Origin: Echinococcus granulosus
Taxonomy: Eukaryota; Platyhelminthes; Cestoda; Cyclophyllidea; Taeniidae
Direction: 5' to 3'
Assembly (NCBI RefSeq): GCF_000524195.1
Contig: NW_020170451.1
Coordinates: forward strand, 141,972-205,971
Length of the DNA stretch: 64,000 nucleotides
The notes below the pieces were generated by a model. The model made no database searches. It was not told the origin of the DNA and saw nothing but the letters and a program-made list of their open reading frames with translations. The position numbers and the translations under genes were made by a program. This document shows, piece after piece, positions 11,307 through 23,900 of this stretch (the stretch's first letter is position 1; each line of letters begins with the position of its first letter).

Positions 11307-12162
11307 TGTGCTAAATGGTAACAAATATGTGCGTTTTTGTTGTCTATATTACAACAAATATTTTGCTCACATGAGAGTTGGGGGATATTTAAGTGTGACT
11401 TTTTAAGAGATAGGCCATATTCATGGGGCAATATTCAATATCTTCGTACTAAAGGGCTAGAAGGCAAAATTGTAAGAACCAACAACGGAGACTGAAGAAA
11501 CTACGCAGAGTAATATAAAGTTTAATAAGTATCATTTCCCCGAGTTTTGCTACCATGTGACAAATTAGGATCATTCGATACAATGGCTACTTAAAAAGTG
11601 GCAAGTAGACTATAAGCCGAAAGTGATTTCGGAATTGGATTTTCTTTATGATTCTTTTGTATGGTCTTAAGAAAAGTGGATATTTGTGGCAAATGATACC
11701 AAGCCTAACATAGCTATGTATTCTAATAGTACAACTGTAATATAGAGTTTCTCCAGGGTAATTAGTGTCTTCGAAATCCTTGTACTTATGTTTAGTTACT
11801 GAGATTATTATAGTAAATTCCCTTTTGCTATTGCAAGTTTTCACACTCATTTTAATTTTAAAACCGCGTACCTAGATGTTTTTTTAAGGCTTTTTTACTC
11901 ATTGGCACATTTTAATTAGAAATTATGCTAACTGGAGTGCAACAGCATTTGGTTGTTACAAGAAGTAAAAATGAGCATCGTAAACTAAAAATAAGGAAAT
12001 GAGCTTAAGATTCATAAAAACATGAGCTGTATAGCAATCAACGCTTTTTAAAGCAGCATCGGGTTGTTAAAATACTAAGTAGTTAATTATAGGTTAAAAA
12101 TTGTCCAGCATGATTATTTAACATCAAATATGGCTACAGCGATTACGACAACCTAGACTGCA

Positions 12163-12787
12163 TGTAGCGTCCCGAGTCTATCAGAATAGCCGCCATAGCT
12201 TAAGTGTATTTGAAGCCAAAGTGACCAGGAATACTGGCCTAAAAGTAGTCATTTAATAAAGGACAGAATCTAAAATAGTTTTGTAAAGATGAGGATTCGC
12301 TTCTATTCCATCTTGTTTCTTGGTCTTCACTTCAGCGCCGCCCAACCATGTCTACCTCGGTTCTATCCAGTTAGCAGAGACGTAGAGTAGGCATTGGGAG
12401 CTTACTACATTGACATTTTCATCTAGGTATCATAAACAACTCAGTGACAAACTTTTTCAGATTGTTCACTGCCACAGCTATTATCGCTTTTGTTGTTAAT
12501 AGTATTACCGCAGAACAGGGAACTGGGATAGGCGCCGAGGGTAATGACAATTCTCAACCTTTCTCTTAAGGGTCGTCACAGATTCTCCTATTCGCAGTAC
12601 ATGCACTTCTTCTGTCGCACCAAAGTTTAGCATTCCGCTGCTACTATTGTAACACCCCGAATCCGTTAAAAGGGCTGAAAACTAATGGCATATCCTGGAG
12701 GCCGCGCTGCCCAGCGGAAGTACAATGACCGTGCTCTTCAGTAACCGCGTAACCGAAACGTTTGGTTAAACAAATAATCCATATACA
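12163..12787 (-). mobile_element. TRIM, deleted copy (one LTR stub, part of the internal region, one LTR)
   Basis: A TGTAGCGTCCCGAG stub is followed almost at once by internal sequence (CCTAAAAGTAGTCATTTAATA through to GGGTCGTCACAGATTCTCC) and then a second LTR from about 12648. The primer-site region upstream of that LTR is decayed but still contains the complement of GCAGCGGAA. Much of one LTR and the adjoining internal part have been lost. Confidence 0.7.
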
Positions 12788-13364
12788 CGAAACCCGAGTA
12801 ATGCATATGGTAAAATAAATGGGAAAAGCCTTCGCTAAAATGTTTGACTGTTGAGGCAATCTAGTGATTCAGGTTTATTAATTAAACTTGTAGGAGTAAC
12901 TTTATTACCAGTTCTTTCCTTGTAAATGTTGCGAAATAACTCTCCGCACATTGGCAGCTCATTCAACTTTATCCATAGATTGAGGCTAAAAATTGCGCTT
13001 GTAATCTGGAACTTAACAGCTGTTATCAATAAACAATTAAAAATTTTAGTAAAATATCGTGAATTGGTGTGGATTCTGTGGCACAGCTCATAGAATTTTG
13101 CACGAATCGTATTTATACTTTATCCGGTAACGCAGCACACCTATTCAAATGCTTTCAAAGCATCATTTTGCTTTTTTAAATCTGTATTCTAAAGTTCTGC
13201 AAATGTCTTGCAGTCCAATTCTCTGCAACCGACAACACTAAAGTGTCTCTGATTGTATTTAGCTGCAAATTTTCTTTTTGTTTTTGTGAATAAAAGTGGA
13301 GTGGATGATGGCCACCGTGATGTTAAATATGCGTTTGTAAGCGTATTATTAGCCGCAATACTAT

Positions 13365-14185
13365 TGTGATGTTTAGACTTCTTGAGTAACTCTTCGTTTT
13401 GGTTCCCCAGACACCTGGGAGTTCACGTTTGTATTTCCTTTAGGCGACTAGGCCTGTGAGCTACGCCAGTAGCCTTCATAATCCCTTCTCTACATCGTCA
13501 ACACATATTCTGCCCTAGTATGATTACATCTTTCGCCTTCAGGAAAACCTCAGGGTGCTGTATTGGTGACAGTGAAAAGGGAACCTAATCCCAAAGAAAT
13601 ACCCCGAATTCCATGGCTAAATACTGAACCCCTACGCATCAGAAGAAGAGCATATGATATAGTTGGAAGAATCTGCGAAGCCATCTAATAGGATAACGTC
13701 AACCTTCAGCATCTACCCCGGTTCCATGTTCTGTAGGAATGCTATTCACAACCGAAGCGATACTAGCCGTGAATCACCTAGACAGTTCGTTACGGAGCTG
13801 TCTGCGGTACGTGTATGAAGATGTCAATAAAGTGAACACGCGATGCCTCCCTTACCCCTCTACTAGCTGGATAGAAGTTAGTCAGACATGGCCAAGCAGC
13901 GCTGAAGTGAGAACATAATGCTTTTAGGCCAGCGTTCTCACGAGATAAACGGTACATTCTTCTTCTCCCGACACAGTTCCCAAACAGGGCAAAACTCCGG
14001 ATCTAGTGAAATCGTCAAGAGGGATTAGTGGCATTGCGGTCAAATATCTTCTCAGTTGCACGGAAATTTGATGACAAGCAGGAGTGGTTCGTGGGTATTC
14101 CTACATCATTGACTATGTCATGTTGACTAAAGCAAGAGGTAGACCAAGGGGAGCGCTAAGGTCGATGCTTAAAAGGGAGAGGTAC
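13365..14185 (+). mobile_element. TRIM lacking its 3' LTR
   Basis: The 5' LTR (about 13365-13562) ends CAGGGTGCTGTA and is followed directly by TTGGTGACAGTGAAAAGG, a near match to the family primer-binding site TTGGTGGCAGCGGAAAG. The internal region runs to the polypurine stretch TTAAAAGGGAGAGG (14169-14182), after which homology stops where the 3' LTR should begin. No ORF spans the internal part. Confidence 0.75.
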
Positions 14186-15313
14186 TGTGATACGCTCATT
14201 ATCTGTCTAATTCTTATGAGTGTGTCATTTGTTGCTCAGACGTCAACACTACTGGTGCATCGTAAATAAGTTCAGGGAAAATATTAATATAATGCTCTCA
14301 ATAATGAACACGACTAGTAAAAAGTTGGGTAAGCATAAGTCCTGCTTGAACAAGTAAGCGGATGAATTTTATTGGTTAAACTGATCGAATGACATTGTGG
14401 GAGGAGGCGTGATACTAAGGTGAATAAGGATTATGTGGCTTTAGGCATGAATGCTGATGTTAGTTCATCAACAAATGCTAAAAGCCTGTGTATGTACATT
14501 TGGCATCAAAACAAGCGCAATTCTTTTACTCTGTAAAGGACATAATACAAAACGTGTTGACAACGCCACTTCAAACCGTGTTTGTCAAAAGTATGTGTAA
14601 GGCAAGCTTCTGTAGTCTGAATGCATTGATAAGTGTTTCACTAGTTATTCTGTTCAAATTGTGCACCATCATTCGTAAGAAAAATTATGAAAGTAATCTT
14701 ACTAAATATTCATGCATAGTTCATAAATTTTCGTTTAACATCTCAGTGAACATCCTTACTTGCAATATCGAGCATTTGGAACTACGGCGACAAGAATAAA
14801 TCCTACTCTTTAAAGCCATTGTGGAGAAAACGGCCAAGCAGCCTTAATAAGGTCCACTATCGGTGCAGATCCAGACCTACATATTACATTTAAAACCTCT
14901 CTGTTTTACTCAAAATTCGACTTACCTAATTAATAAATCCTTAAATATTACGCCTACTGTAACCAAACAACGATGGGAAGAACAAAATTGAACAGCATTT
15001 CTAATGATCAATTTAACGAAGCCTAAATGATAGAAATGGCATTTTATGAGCGATGGTACATTAAAGGTCACCAAGAAAATTTATTTCGGATATATTGTTC
15101 TGTTCCGCTGGAAAAAATATGGCTAATATACCGAATTGAATAAAGCAATCAAACTGAATTGTCATATTAAGAAATAAAGGTGTACCAATCCTTGAAATAA
15201 GCTAAAAAACCGGCTTACACTTCTGATTCTTTAGTTAAGAAAAGATAATCAGTGTGATCAAATGATTCGCCTGAAGATAGTGGTTTGCTGAGAAAATAGT
15301 GAAATATAGGAGG
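14186..15313. other. Between two TRIM copies, nothing recognised
   Basis: A 103-codon ORF (14488-14799) shows no domain and no splice support. Confidence 0.4.
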
Positions 15314-15945
15314 TGTAATGCTTTAATTGTTGAATACTTCGGTTTAGTTTCGTTGACACTCAAGGCTCTGCCTTGGTACTTCCGTTAGGCGGCACGACCT
15401 TCGGGGTATGCCAAAGCCCCTCCCCCTAGCCTTTCTCTAAGTCGGTAACGCATATTCTGCCCTAGTGTCATGTTCTGCTTCTTCTTTAGGAAAGTCTTGA
15501 GGCACTACATTGATGGTGCCACAACGTAAACACGATATAAATAGATAACTTTCCTGATTTCCATGGTTGAAAGTTGAATTCTGACAAGACAGAAGAAGGA
15601 CATGTGGTGCGGATGGGAGAATATGTGATGGCCTTTAACAGGAGGATTGAAAATGCCATCGAACCCCGGCAACTACCCCAGTCCCGTGTTCTGCAGGAAT
15701 GTTATTCACAGCCGAATTGATACTTCCCTTGAATCACTTAGAAAGTTCGTTACGAAGCTGTCTACGGTACCTGTATGAAGATGTCAATGAAGCGAACACG
15801 CGATGCCTCCTTCACCTCTCCACTAGTTGGATAGGACCTGGATAGCTATGTCTGGACAGCACTGAAGTGAGAACATAGTGGCAAGGCAATTTAACCCTCT
15901 TCCCTTACTAAATGACTGTTTTTAGGTCAATGTTCTTACGACTAA
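15314..15945 (+). mobile_element. TRIM, 3'-truncated
   Basis: The 5' LTR at 15314-15509 starts TGTAATGCTTTAATTG and ends GAGGCACTACA. A decayed primer site (TTGATGGTGCC) follows, then internal sequence up to about 15945, where homology ends in the middle of the internal region. Same orientation as the copy 1.1 kb upstream. Confidence 0.72.
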
Positions 15946-17903
15946 CGACGCTAAAGTAGTGCCAAATTTATGCATGTAAAAAACAGTGAAGGGAGTGTTT
16001 TCCAGTAAATTGTATATGAAAAGAGCACAGTTTTTTAGGCTTAAAGCCCTTCGCTTTGAATTAATCTTCAATGATTTTGTGACTAATTTGCTTTGCATTG
16101 CAACCCATACGCTGCTTTCCAAATAGCAACATAAACCAACTGGTGGATTTATTTGCTGTAATAAACCCCAATATATTTAAGTATGTAGAATAAAGTTTCT
16201 GATTTCATAGGCATTAAAAATACGGGTAGATGCACAAATCTTGTACTTTAAGACTCATTTTTGATGATTTTAAATGAATATAAAATGACACGCATTTTAC
16301 ATAACCTGTTCCAGACAATATTTACTCCTTTATTTGATGTTTACTACATAAACTAACACCAAGGTGGAGAATCCTTCAATTAAATTTATAGTTTATCCTT
16401 ACCAGCACAGGATGTTTGGAGTCTAAATGCGAAATCGGAAAGTGCACTTGTCCCTACAAAGATCCAACATTTTTGATCCTAGCTAAACTAGACTTATCTA
16501 GTTTTAGACAGCTTTGCTTTCCCGCCGTCGGCATGTGTTTGCTAATATTATAGCTTTATAATTACGGAAACAGTTTGACTTCATTCATATTTAAAAGGAA
16601 AACAACAATCACAATAATGTTTTCTGTGAAAAAAACTTAGTGATGCTGCAAGGAACCGATATAGTTCCATTTTAACTTTCTGCGTCAGTGGTCACACCAT
16701 TCATCAGTAGCTTCCACAACGGAGAGCGGAGGATAAGTTTGATCTTTTGGCTCTGGTTTAGGCCAATGAGACTGGGTGACAAGCTACAGAGCAAAGAATG
16801 TGACATCTTGCCACTTTAATCAAAACGCTGAGGCAGGTGCACTAAATTCGGACCCCAGCGTGGACCAACGAATGGCTAGCTTCTTGTCATAAAAGGAATA
16901 TGCTTGAATGTTTTAATGGGTTTCCAGACGCGGTTATTTTAAAGCTGTTTATCTAAAGACATGTTTCTCAAAGGCAAAGCAAATATTTTTGGACCAAAAC
17001 AACACCTTATATTCATTTTACCATTTTAAACCTAATCAACGTTGTAGTTGAGCCTTCGCCGCTTTATTTTGACGTTATGCCTACAGTTATGTCCCATAAA
17101 CGTTTTCGGCGCTATTATCACTCGATATGGTTTTGCGGAGCATCACGTGTTTCCGAAACTAAATGCCTTTGTGACTAATGCTTAAGGCCGGAAAAAACAA
17201 CGCACCCGGTGTCCGAATTAATTAGGCTGCAGAACCCTCTCAACAAAATAAACGCTTTTCTCGGTCATGGCGACTATCAACTCGCATCCACTATGCAAAT
17301 TAGCTGACTTGACGGCTCATAGACAAGTAGGATGCATTCAAGAAGAGAATTGTGGTATAAATGTGTTGCTGATTATCAAGCCGACCCATTTGCAACTGCC
17401 CATTTAAGTATGCCATCGTTTGGATATAACACTTTAGTTTTTCAAACTTGTAAAGGTTACCAACTTACTAGGAAAGATCTAGAAATGGGCTAAACTCATG
17501 TTCAGACCTATTGGAATTAGAAGTGTATTCGATACTGAACAATTGTGCCGTTTTTATTTACTCCATAACAAAAAAGCAGGAAATTCGAGGAAAATACCAC
17601 TTTGTTTTGGGTTAACTGAATGTCATTTACAAACTTTTGCCATTGCCTCAATTACAATTTGTGAGGCGGGAGACTCGGACCACGCCTAATTGTTCATTGT
17701 TTAATGCTTAGTCCATTGTTTTATGCAAATACAATCATTGTGACGACACGACCATCACCGGACCTGTGCGCACGCCCCACATTCCTCACGGGTACAAGTA
17801 GTGGTGCACACGCCTGCGAGCCCAATTTGCATATTCACTTACACCAGGCACGTGTGAGTGTCCGGACCACCTATTCCGCCCCAAACTATCATTTTTACTT
17901 GAA
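15946..17903. other. Upstream region of the EGF receptor gene
   Basis: No exon, RNA gene or element recognised. It presumably holds the promoter and 5' UTR of the receptor gene. I cannot place a start site or a trans-splice acceptor with confidence. Confidence 0.35.
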
Positions 17904-20900
17904 ATGCTCTCTTTGCACTTGCTAGTCCTTCTGCTCTGCTTCATGGGGGCTGAAGATTTCCCTACCATTGATGAGGCGGAACTGATTACCCACGAACTTA
18001 TCAATCCGTTCACTCCCTACTTTCGAGATCCCAAATATCATGGTAAAATAAGTAAGTAATTTACTACTGAAGAAGGGGTGTACTTGTTAATGCACTCTGA
18101 CCTTTGTATGGGCAATACTGATACTCCTATTCAGACGCCAAAATTTATATTTTCTGTGGTTAGACCCAAATAATCATACCTAAATACATTCATTGGATAT
18201 GTTCCTAGTTTTAAAACAGCACCCGTCTTCAGTCAACCCAACCAAACCATTAACAATCCGAAAAGTGTTTATTTATTTTCGTTTTTTAACGTTTATGGAC
18301 ATTTTGGCACATACCTTCCTATGCTTTAATAGTGGATTTTGAATTGGTTAGAAATACTACAGTTTGCTTCTTTGAAGAAAACCTCCTTAATTGTTTTTTC
18401 ATGCATTTTGAAGTTTGTAAAGGGTTCTCAACCTGGCAGGATGCCCTGTTTGGTAATTACGAAAAATTGAAGTCGAAATTCGCTCGCAACTGCAGCCACA
18501 TCCTTGGAAATCTCATCGTTTCTGAAATACGACCTAGTGCGTTGTTTCTACAGTTCTCATTATCTCTGTCTACTCAAAGAAATTGCTTTTCTATGCCACA
18601 TACCAGCATCTTTAAATGAAACAAATAGTGATACGCATGCATCATTGAAGGATGGGGCTAATTTTTGTATTTTTGTGTTTAGATTTAATAATTCAAACAT
18701 TACTCTGTTCGGAGTCTTTTATCCAGGCTCACTTGTACACCGGTCTTTCAAAACACACGTTTTACAGATGAGGACGTCGAGTTCCTAAACACTATTGAGG
18801 AAGTCTCGGGTTACGTTTTCATTCGTCGTGTAACGAAGCCGCATTTCGGATTACCGAATTTACGAATAATTCGCGGTGAAGAGTCGGTTCAGATACGCGG
18901 CCAGGCCTTCACCCTTCTTGTGACGGAAACTTATACTTCCGATCGGGACTTCATGTCAGATATCGAGTTTCCCTCTCTTGAAGGTCAGTTTGGTATAAAA
19001 CCCTAAAGAGTTCCATTTTTTTTGTTGCAGGCGTTTTAGCGATCAAGGATTTCCGAGTGTATTCCTGATTTTTAAGAAATTAGAATTGATTCATATTGCT
19101 AAATTACAATAATTTCGGCAGATTTTAGTTACTAGATGCCTTCTCTTAGAAATCGTAAAATTTCATTTTTTTAATTAAACCTTGATTCAGCCATTCTTAT
19201 GCATGGAGTGGGGTTCTTCGATAATCCGGGCCTCTGCTACGCACCATTTTCGGTGAACTGGGATGATATTTTGGAGTATCCCGATCTGCAACCAGTGATG
19301 TTGGTTCCCATGAATGATAGATCCGCAACCTCCCACTGGATCACGGCTTGTGCCACTCGGTACGGCAATGCTTCAAAAGTATCCATTCTCACCACTACAC
19401 CCCCGTCTTCTGTGAATATGAGTAATGGAGAGCGGTCTACAGCAAGTAAGTAAACTTACACGGCTTTGAATTATTAATATCACAACGAGTCGTCATTAAA
19501 ATTGCCTAATTGTTGAACGATTTAACCGGTCTTGACATTTTGAAATTCACGTAAAAGTTAAGTTACAGATCCAGAGGTTTCTGAACTGAATTTGAGAAAA
19601 CCATGACAGTTTCATTCAAATTTTATGTGGTGGTTTATAAGATCCGGATTTCAATAAATATGCATCAATGCTAAATCAATATTTTCGATTTTTAATAAAC
19701 ACATGATTGTATTCAACATTTGAATGTTTACAGACGGAGATCATCTTTCTTTTTATAAAACACTTATTTTAGTTCAAAGCTCTCGGCTGCGGCGTAAACC
19801 CAATGAAGATGTGATTACAACGGTGGCTTTAGACAACGCTCAACCATCACATGCAACGGAACTAATGACAAATGGTCAACCGATCATTGGGGGCTTCAGT
19901 ACCCTAGAAATCAATCCGATAGAAGTCGTGTCTACCGAGGTCATGGACAATGTAACACAAAATGATGATGAGAATCCCGAGGTTTCCCTAGGTAATAATA
20001 AGGAAGTGGACCTAAAGGAAGTTAACACAGTTGTAGTCACGACAGGTACTATTATAACAAAATCCTTGGTTTACACCAATATTATTCTTCATTAGCTGAA
20101 TGATTGAAGCATAGGGATTGGAAAGATACCAATTTGTTTTCTCACAGACAAACTAAAGAAAACTGTTCACATGACTTATTCAGGGACTGCACAAAACCTA
20201 ACGTAAACCTATTTCTATAAAAGTTAATTTCTTGTCAGAGTTGACCATTTCACATTTTAGAATTCTTTCACTTTTGTGTACATTGTTTTCTTACCTTAAG
20301 GAACCACTCACCAGGAGCAAATCTCAACAAGCATTGCACGAGACTCAGAGAAAATTTCAAGTGAATTTGGGGGAATATTGACAAACGAAATGTATCCTGT
20401 TCTTTGGAATCTCTCCTCAGGAAATGGACCATGGATGAAATGGAAATGCCATGACAACTGCTCCAAGCAAAACGGAATGTCATTCTGCTGGGGACCTGGA
20501 GCTGACCAGTGTCAAATACGTATGCCACTGTGTGTATTTTATACTGTGTAAGACAGCATTATATTAAGTTGCCCCCCTCTCACCTTCACAGTTAGGAAAT
20601 GTCAGACGAGAGTTTGCAGCGGCCCCAACAGATGTGTCAAAGAGGGAGGTGTAGAGGAGTGCTGCCATGATGAATGTGTCGGTGGGTGTAATGGAACAAG
20701 GGCCAATGAATGCTTGGTAAATCTTGTGTTCCAGGGAATATCATTTTTTTGGCTCTTGATGTACACGTAACTTTTTCCACTCTGTTCAAGGCCTGCAGAA
20801 GATACTCCCATGAGGGAAACTGTGTTTCCGCATGTCCAGCCACACGTTTCTATGATGTCCACACATCGTCTTGGAAAGTAAACAAGGAGGGTAGAGTAGC

Positions 20901-23900
20901 ATTAGGGCATATGTGCGTCTCGAAGTGTCCAGGTATGTTATTTACTGAGGTTATTATAAGTAGATGCTTTATAAACTGAATAAACCCCCTATTTTGCCAC
21001 CACAGATGGTTTCCTTCGGGATGGAGACCACTGTGTGCTGAAATGTTCTCGCCCTGGAACTCAACAGGTTCACAATGTGTGTGTTCAGTGCCCACCGACT
21101 GGATGCCCAAAAAGTGAGTTTTAAGTTTTTGTGGTAATGCACTTGCTTAACTTACTAACCCTGTTCAAAATTTGCATAGTTTACAGCTTAAACTGAGAAC
21201 ACCTTTGTTTGAATACTTAACTGAGTTTATTGATTATGTCATTGGGAATTTTGATCTGCAAATAATTTATGATTATTCCTTTCTGACAAATCGACCAAAT
21301 TTGTTTTGGATGAATATTTAGGGGCTGTCATCTCGTTTCTGTGAATCAATATGTATAACAATAAATAACTACTCATTTAAGTAAATACCGTATTTTTTCA
21401 CCTTTCTTTAAACTTAAAGCGTGCTCAGGCAAGCAGCTCCAGCTACCTTCGGTTGATTTTCTTCACAAGAGTCTCCTAAGGAAAATGGTAAATTGCACCT
21501 TCTGGGAAGGTAGTATCATCCTCAAAAGGCAGTCGTTCGAAGGGTGAGCAATTGTTACAAATAAATATTACAATATTTTGTTAGTTGACTATAATGTCAG
21601 CTACCCCACAGCCGTGTTATTTAGTGCTGCCAAGTTTAATTTGTTACAAGTAGTTTAGGCAAACCAACTTCAGTCTGCGGACCGTCATCTATTCTCTAGA
21701 AGGAGTTGTCGTTGCCTCAAAATGCATTAATACACTTTTGGATCTTCAAAAAAATCCAGTGATGCTTTCCACCATCTGACGAAAGAAGAGGAGTCAGTGA
21801 CATTTGAAGACTTACAAAGTGGTCTTGGAAGTCTCTTCGAAATAACGGGTGTTCTCTATGTTGGAACGGACAATACAGCACCTTGGTTAAAGAATCTCAC
21901 TTTTCTCTCAAAGTTGCGACACATCGGAGGAGGTGAGTTCATACTAGTAAGGGCAATTTCTTTCATTTGAACACCCTTACAGATAATTATTTGTTGATTT
22001 GCTTTTAATTTAGCTAAGAAATACTTTCGGGAGTTAAAAAATTTCAAATAAACTAATTGAAGTGTTTCCATTCTCATTCAGAGGTGCCATCAGGATACAC
22101 TTCTCCGTTAAAAATAGTCCATAATAATTATCTGGAATACCTCGGTCTTGCCTCGCTGGTGTATGTCGGTGTATACAGAGGAACTATTCAAATCGTCCAA
22201 AATCCTAAACTTTGCCTTGCGGATACAGTTAACTGGCGATCGCTTATGTGGGCACCAAAAACCACTACTAACACGACGATACCAATCCCCGTAGTCGTTC
22301 CAAATCGCACCGTGAAGGATTGTGGTGAGCTTCAGTAACCGGCTTAAATAGTAGGTGTTGGTATTTGATCAAGCTTATAATTAGCAGTAGTTTCAGGATT
22401 TTGCAACTGGATATTATAGCAAACGTATGGAAAATTGTAGCGCACCAGATATGCTATTGCATCGCAAACATTCCCCAGACAAAGCTACCGAATTCATTTA
22501 GTTGATAGTAATTGTGCATGAATTGCATGATACCGTTACCAAACTCGCTTTCGAAATGACCGCGCTTACAAGCAAGCATTCTGAGCATTTGAAAAGCTTC
22601 TTAAGGCAGTATTAAATTCAAGCAATTGACGTTCAACCTATTTTCATCCGGTGGTTTAATTATGCTTCTTTTTGTCCTGTGATTCATAAGAGTCTGAAAG
22701 CAAACGCTATAGGTTTGCTATCCACTTCAATACGTCTACTGAATTCCACTTTCCTTTTATCTAGTTTCTAAAGGCTTTCAATGCGATACAAGCGTCTGTG
22801 AACTCTCTCAAGGATGCTGGGGTCCTGGACCGGAAAATTGTCGCCTCTGTGCTCATTGGCTCATTCAAGGTCGCGGTGAAACTAGTCGATGCGTGCTCAA
22901 CTGCTCATTAGCCGACGGTGGCTACTACCCTGTGATGATTACCAAAACAATCGATAAAAATATAGCGCTGAAAATAAAATCATGTTCAAAGTGCCACAAA
23001 GAGTGTGGTTCTATGCCTGGAGCTTGTAATGGACCCGATGCCAATCACTGTAACTATGGTTGTGCACATGTCAAGGTGAGTTTTTCACCGCCCGGATCGA
23101 CTCTTGGAAGCGAATCACTTCACCTATATCTTAAAATCTAATTGGAAGATGGTATTAACACACCTACAGATTTAGAAAGGTTCTTCCTAATGATTTTTGG
23201 TTTCCGAATTTAATTTGACTGGTATTTTTTAAGGAAGAAAGTTATGTATATCGATTGATAACATTCCATTATGCAATTTTTTTAGGACGGGAATTTTTGC
23301 CGTGCCGAATGTCCCTTGGGAAAGTTTCCCAACGAAGAGAATATCTGCTATGAATGTGCAGCTGTTTGCACATCACATCCACGCGGCGTTTTAGACACCA
23401 CAGAATCAAGCAATTGGAGTGCAGTGTGCACGGGACCTGGAGATTGGTTCGGACACAACGGCTGTTCACAATGCATCCAGGTCGTTGCTGCAGCAACGAC
23501 GAATGAGGAACATGGCTTAAGACTGAAGTGCCTTACACCTTATCAGGTTTGTCATTAAGAAGGAAATTTAATAACTTATTATTGTTGCTTTCTGAAAACA
23601 TGCAGCATCAAAATTATGCAATTACTTAAGGCCGCACAAATATTTCCCATATAAAAATAAGGTCAAATAATACTCTTCAGCCTTGCCCCAAGCGCACTTT
23701 CTTACATCTTATTGGTGGACAAAAGCGGAAAATGGGAGATCCCAAATTGGCAATAAGTGGTGACATAGCATTGTCCCATGTTCCGCACGAGCTTCAGGAG
23801 CCCCTCGGTGATTGGTTGTCCTCGCATCAATTGCAGAGCGCCAGTATCAACATGGTGCGTGTTTGCGCTCCCTGCCATCCTGAATGCCAAGACGGATGCT

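Noticed and set aside
19199..20095. ORFs starting at internal ATGs in EGFR exons 3 and 4 as separate small proteins
   Set aside because: They are internal exons with matching phases and L-domain homology.
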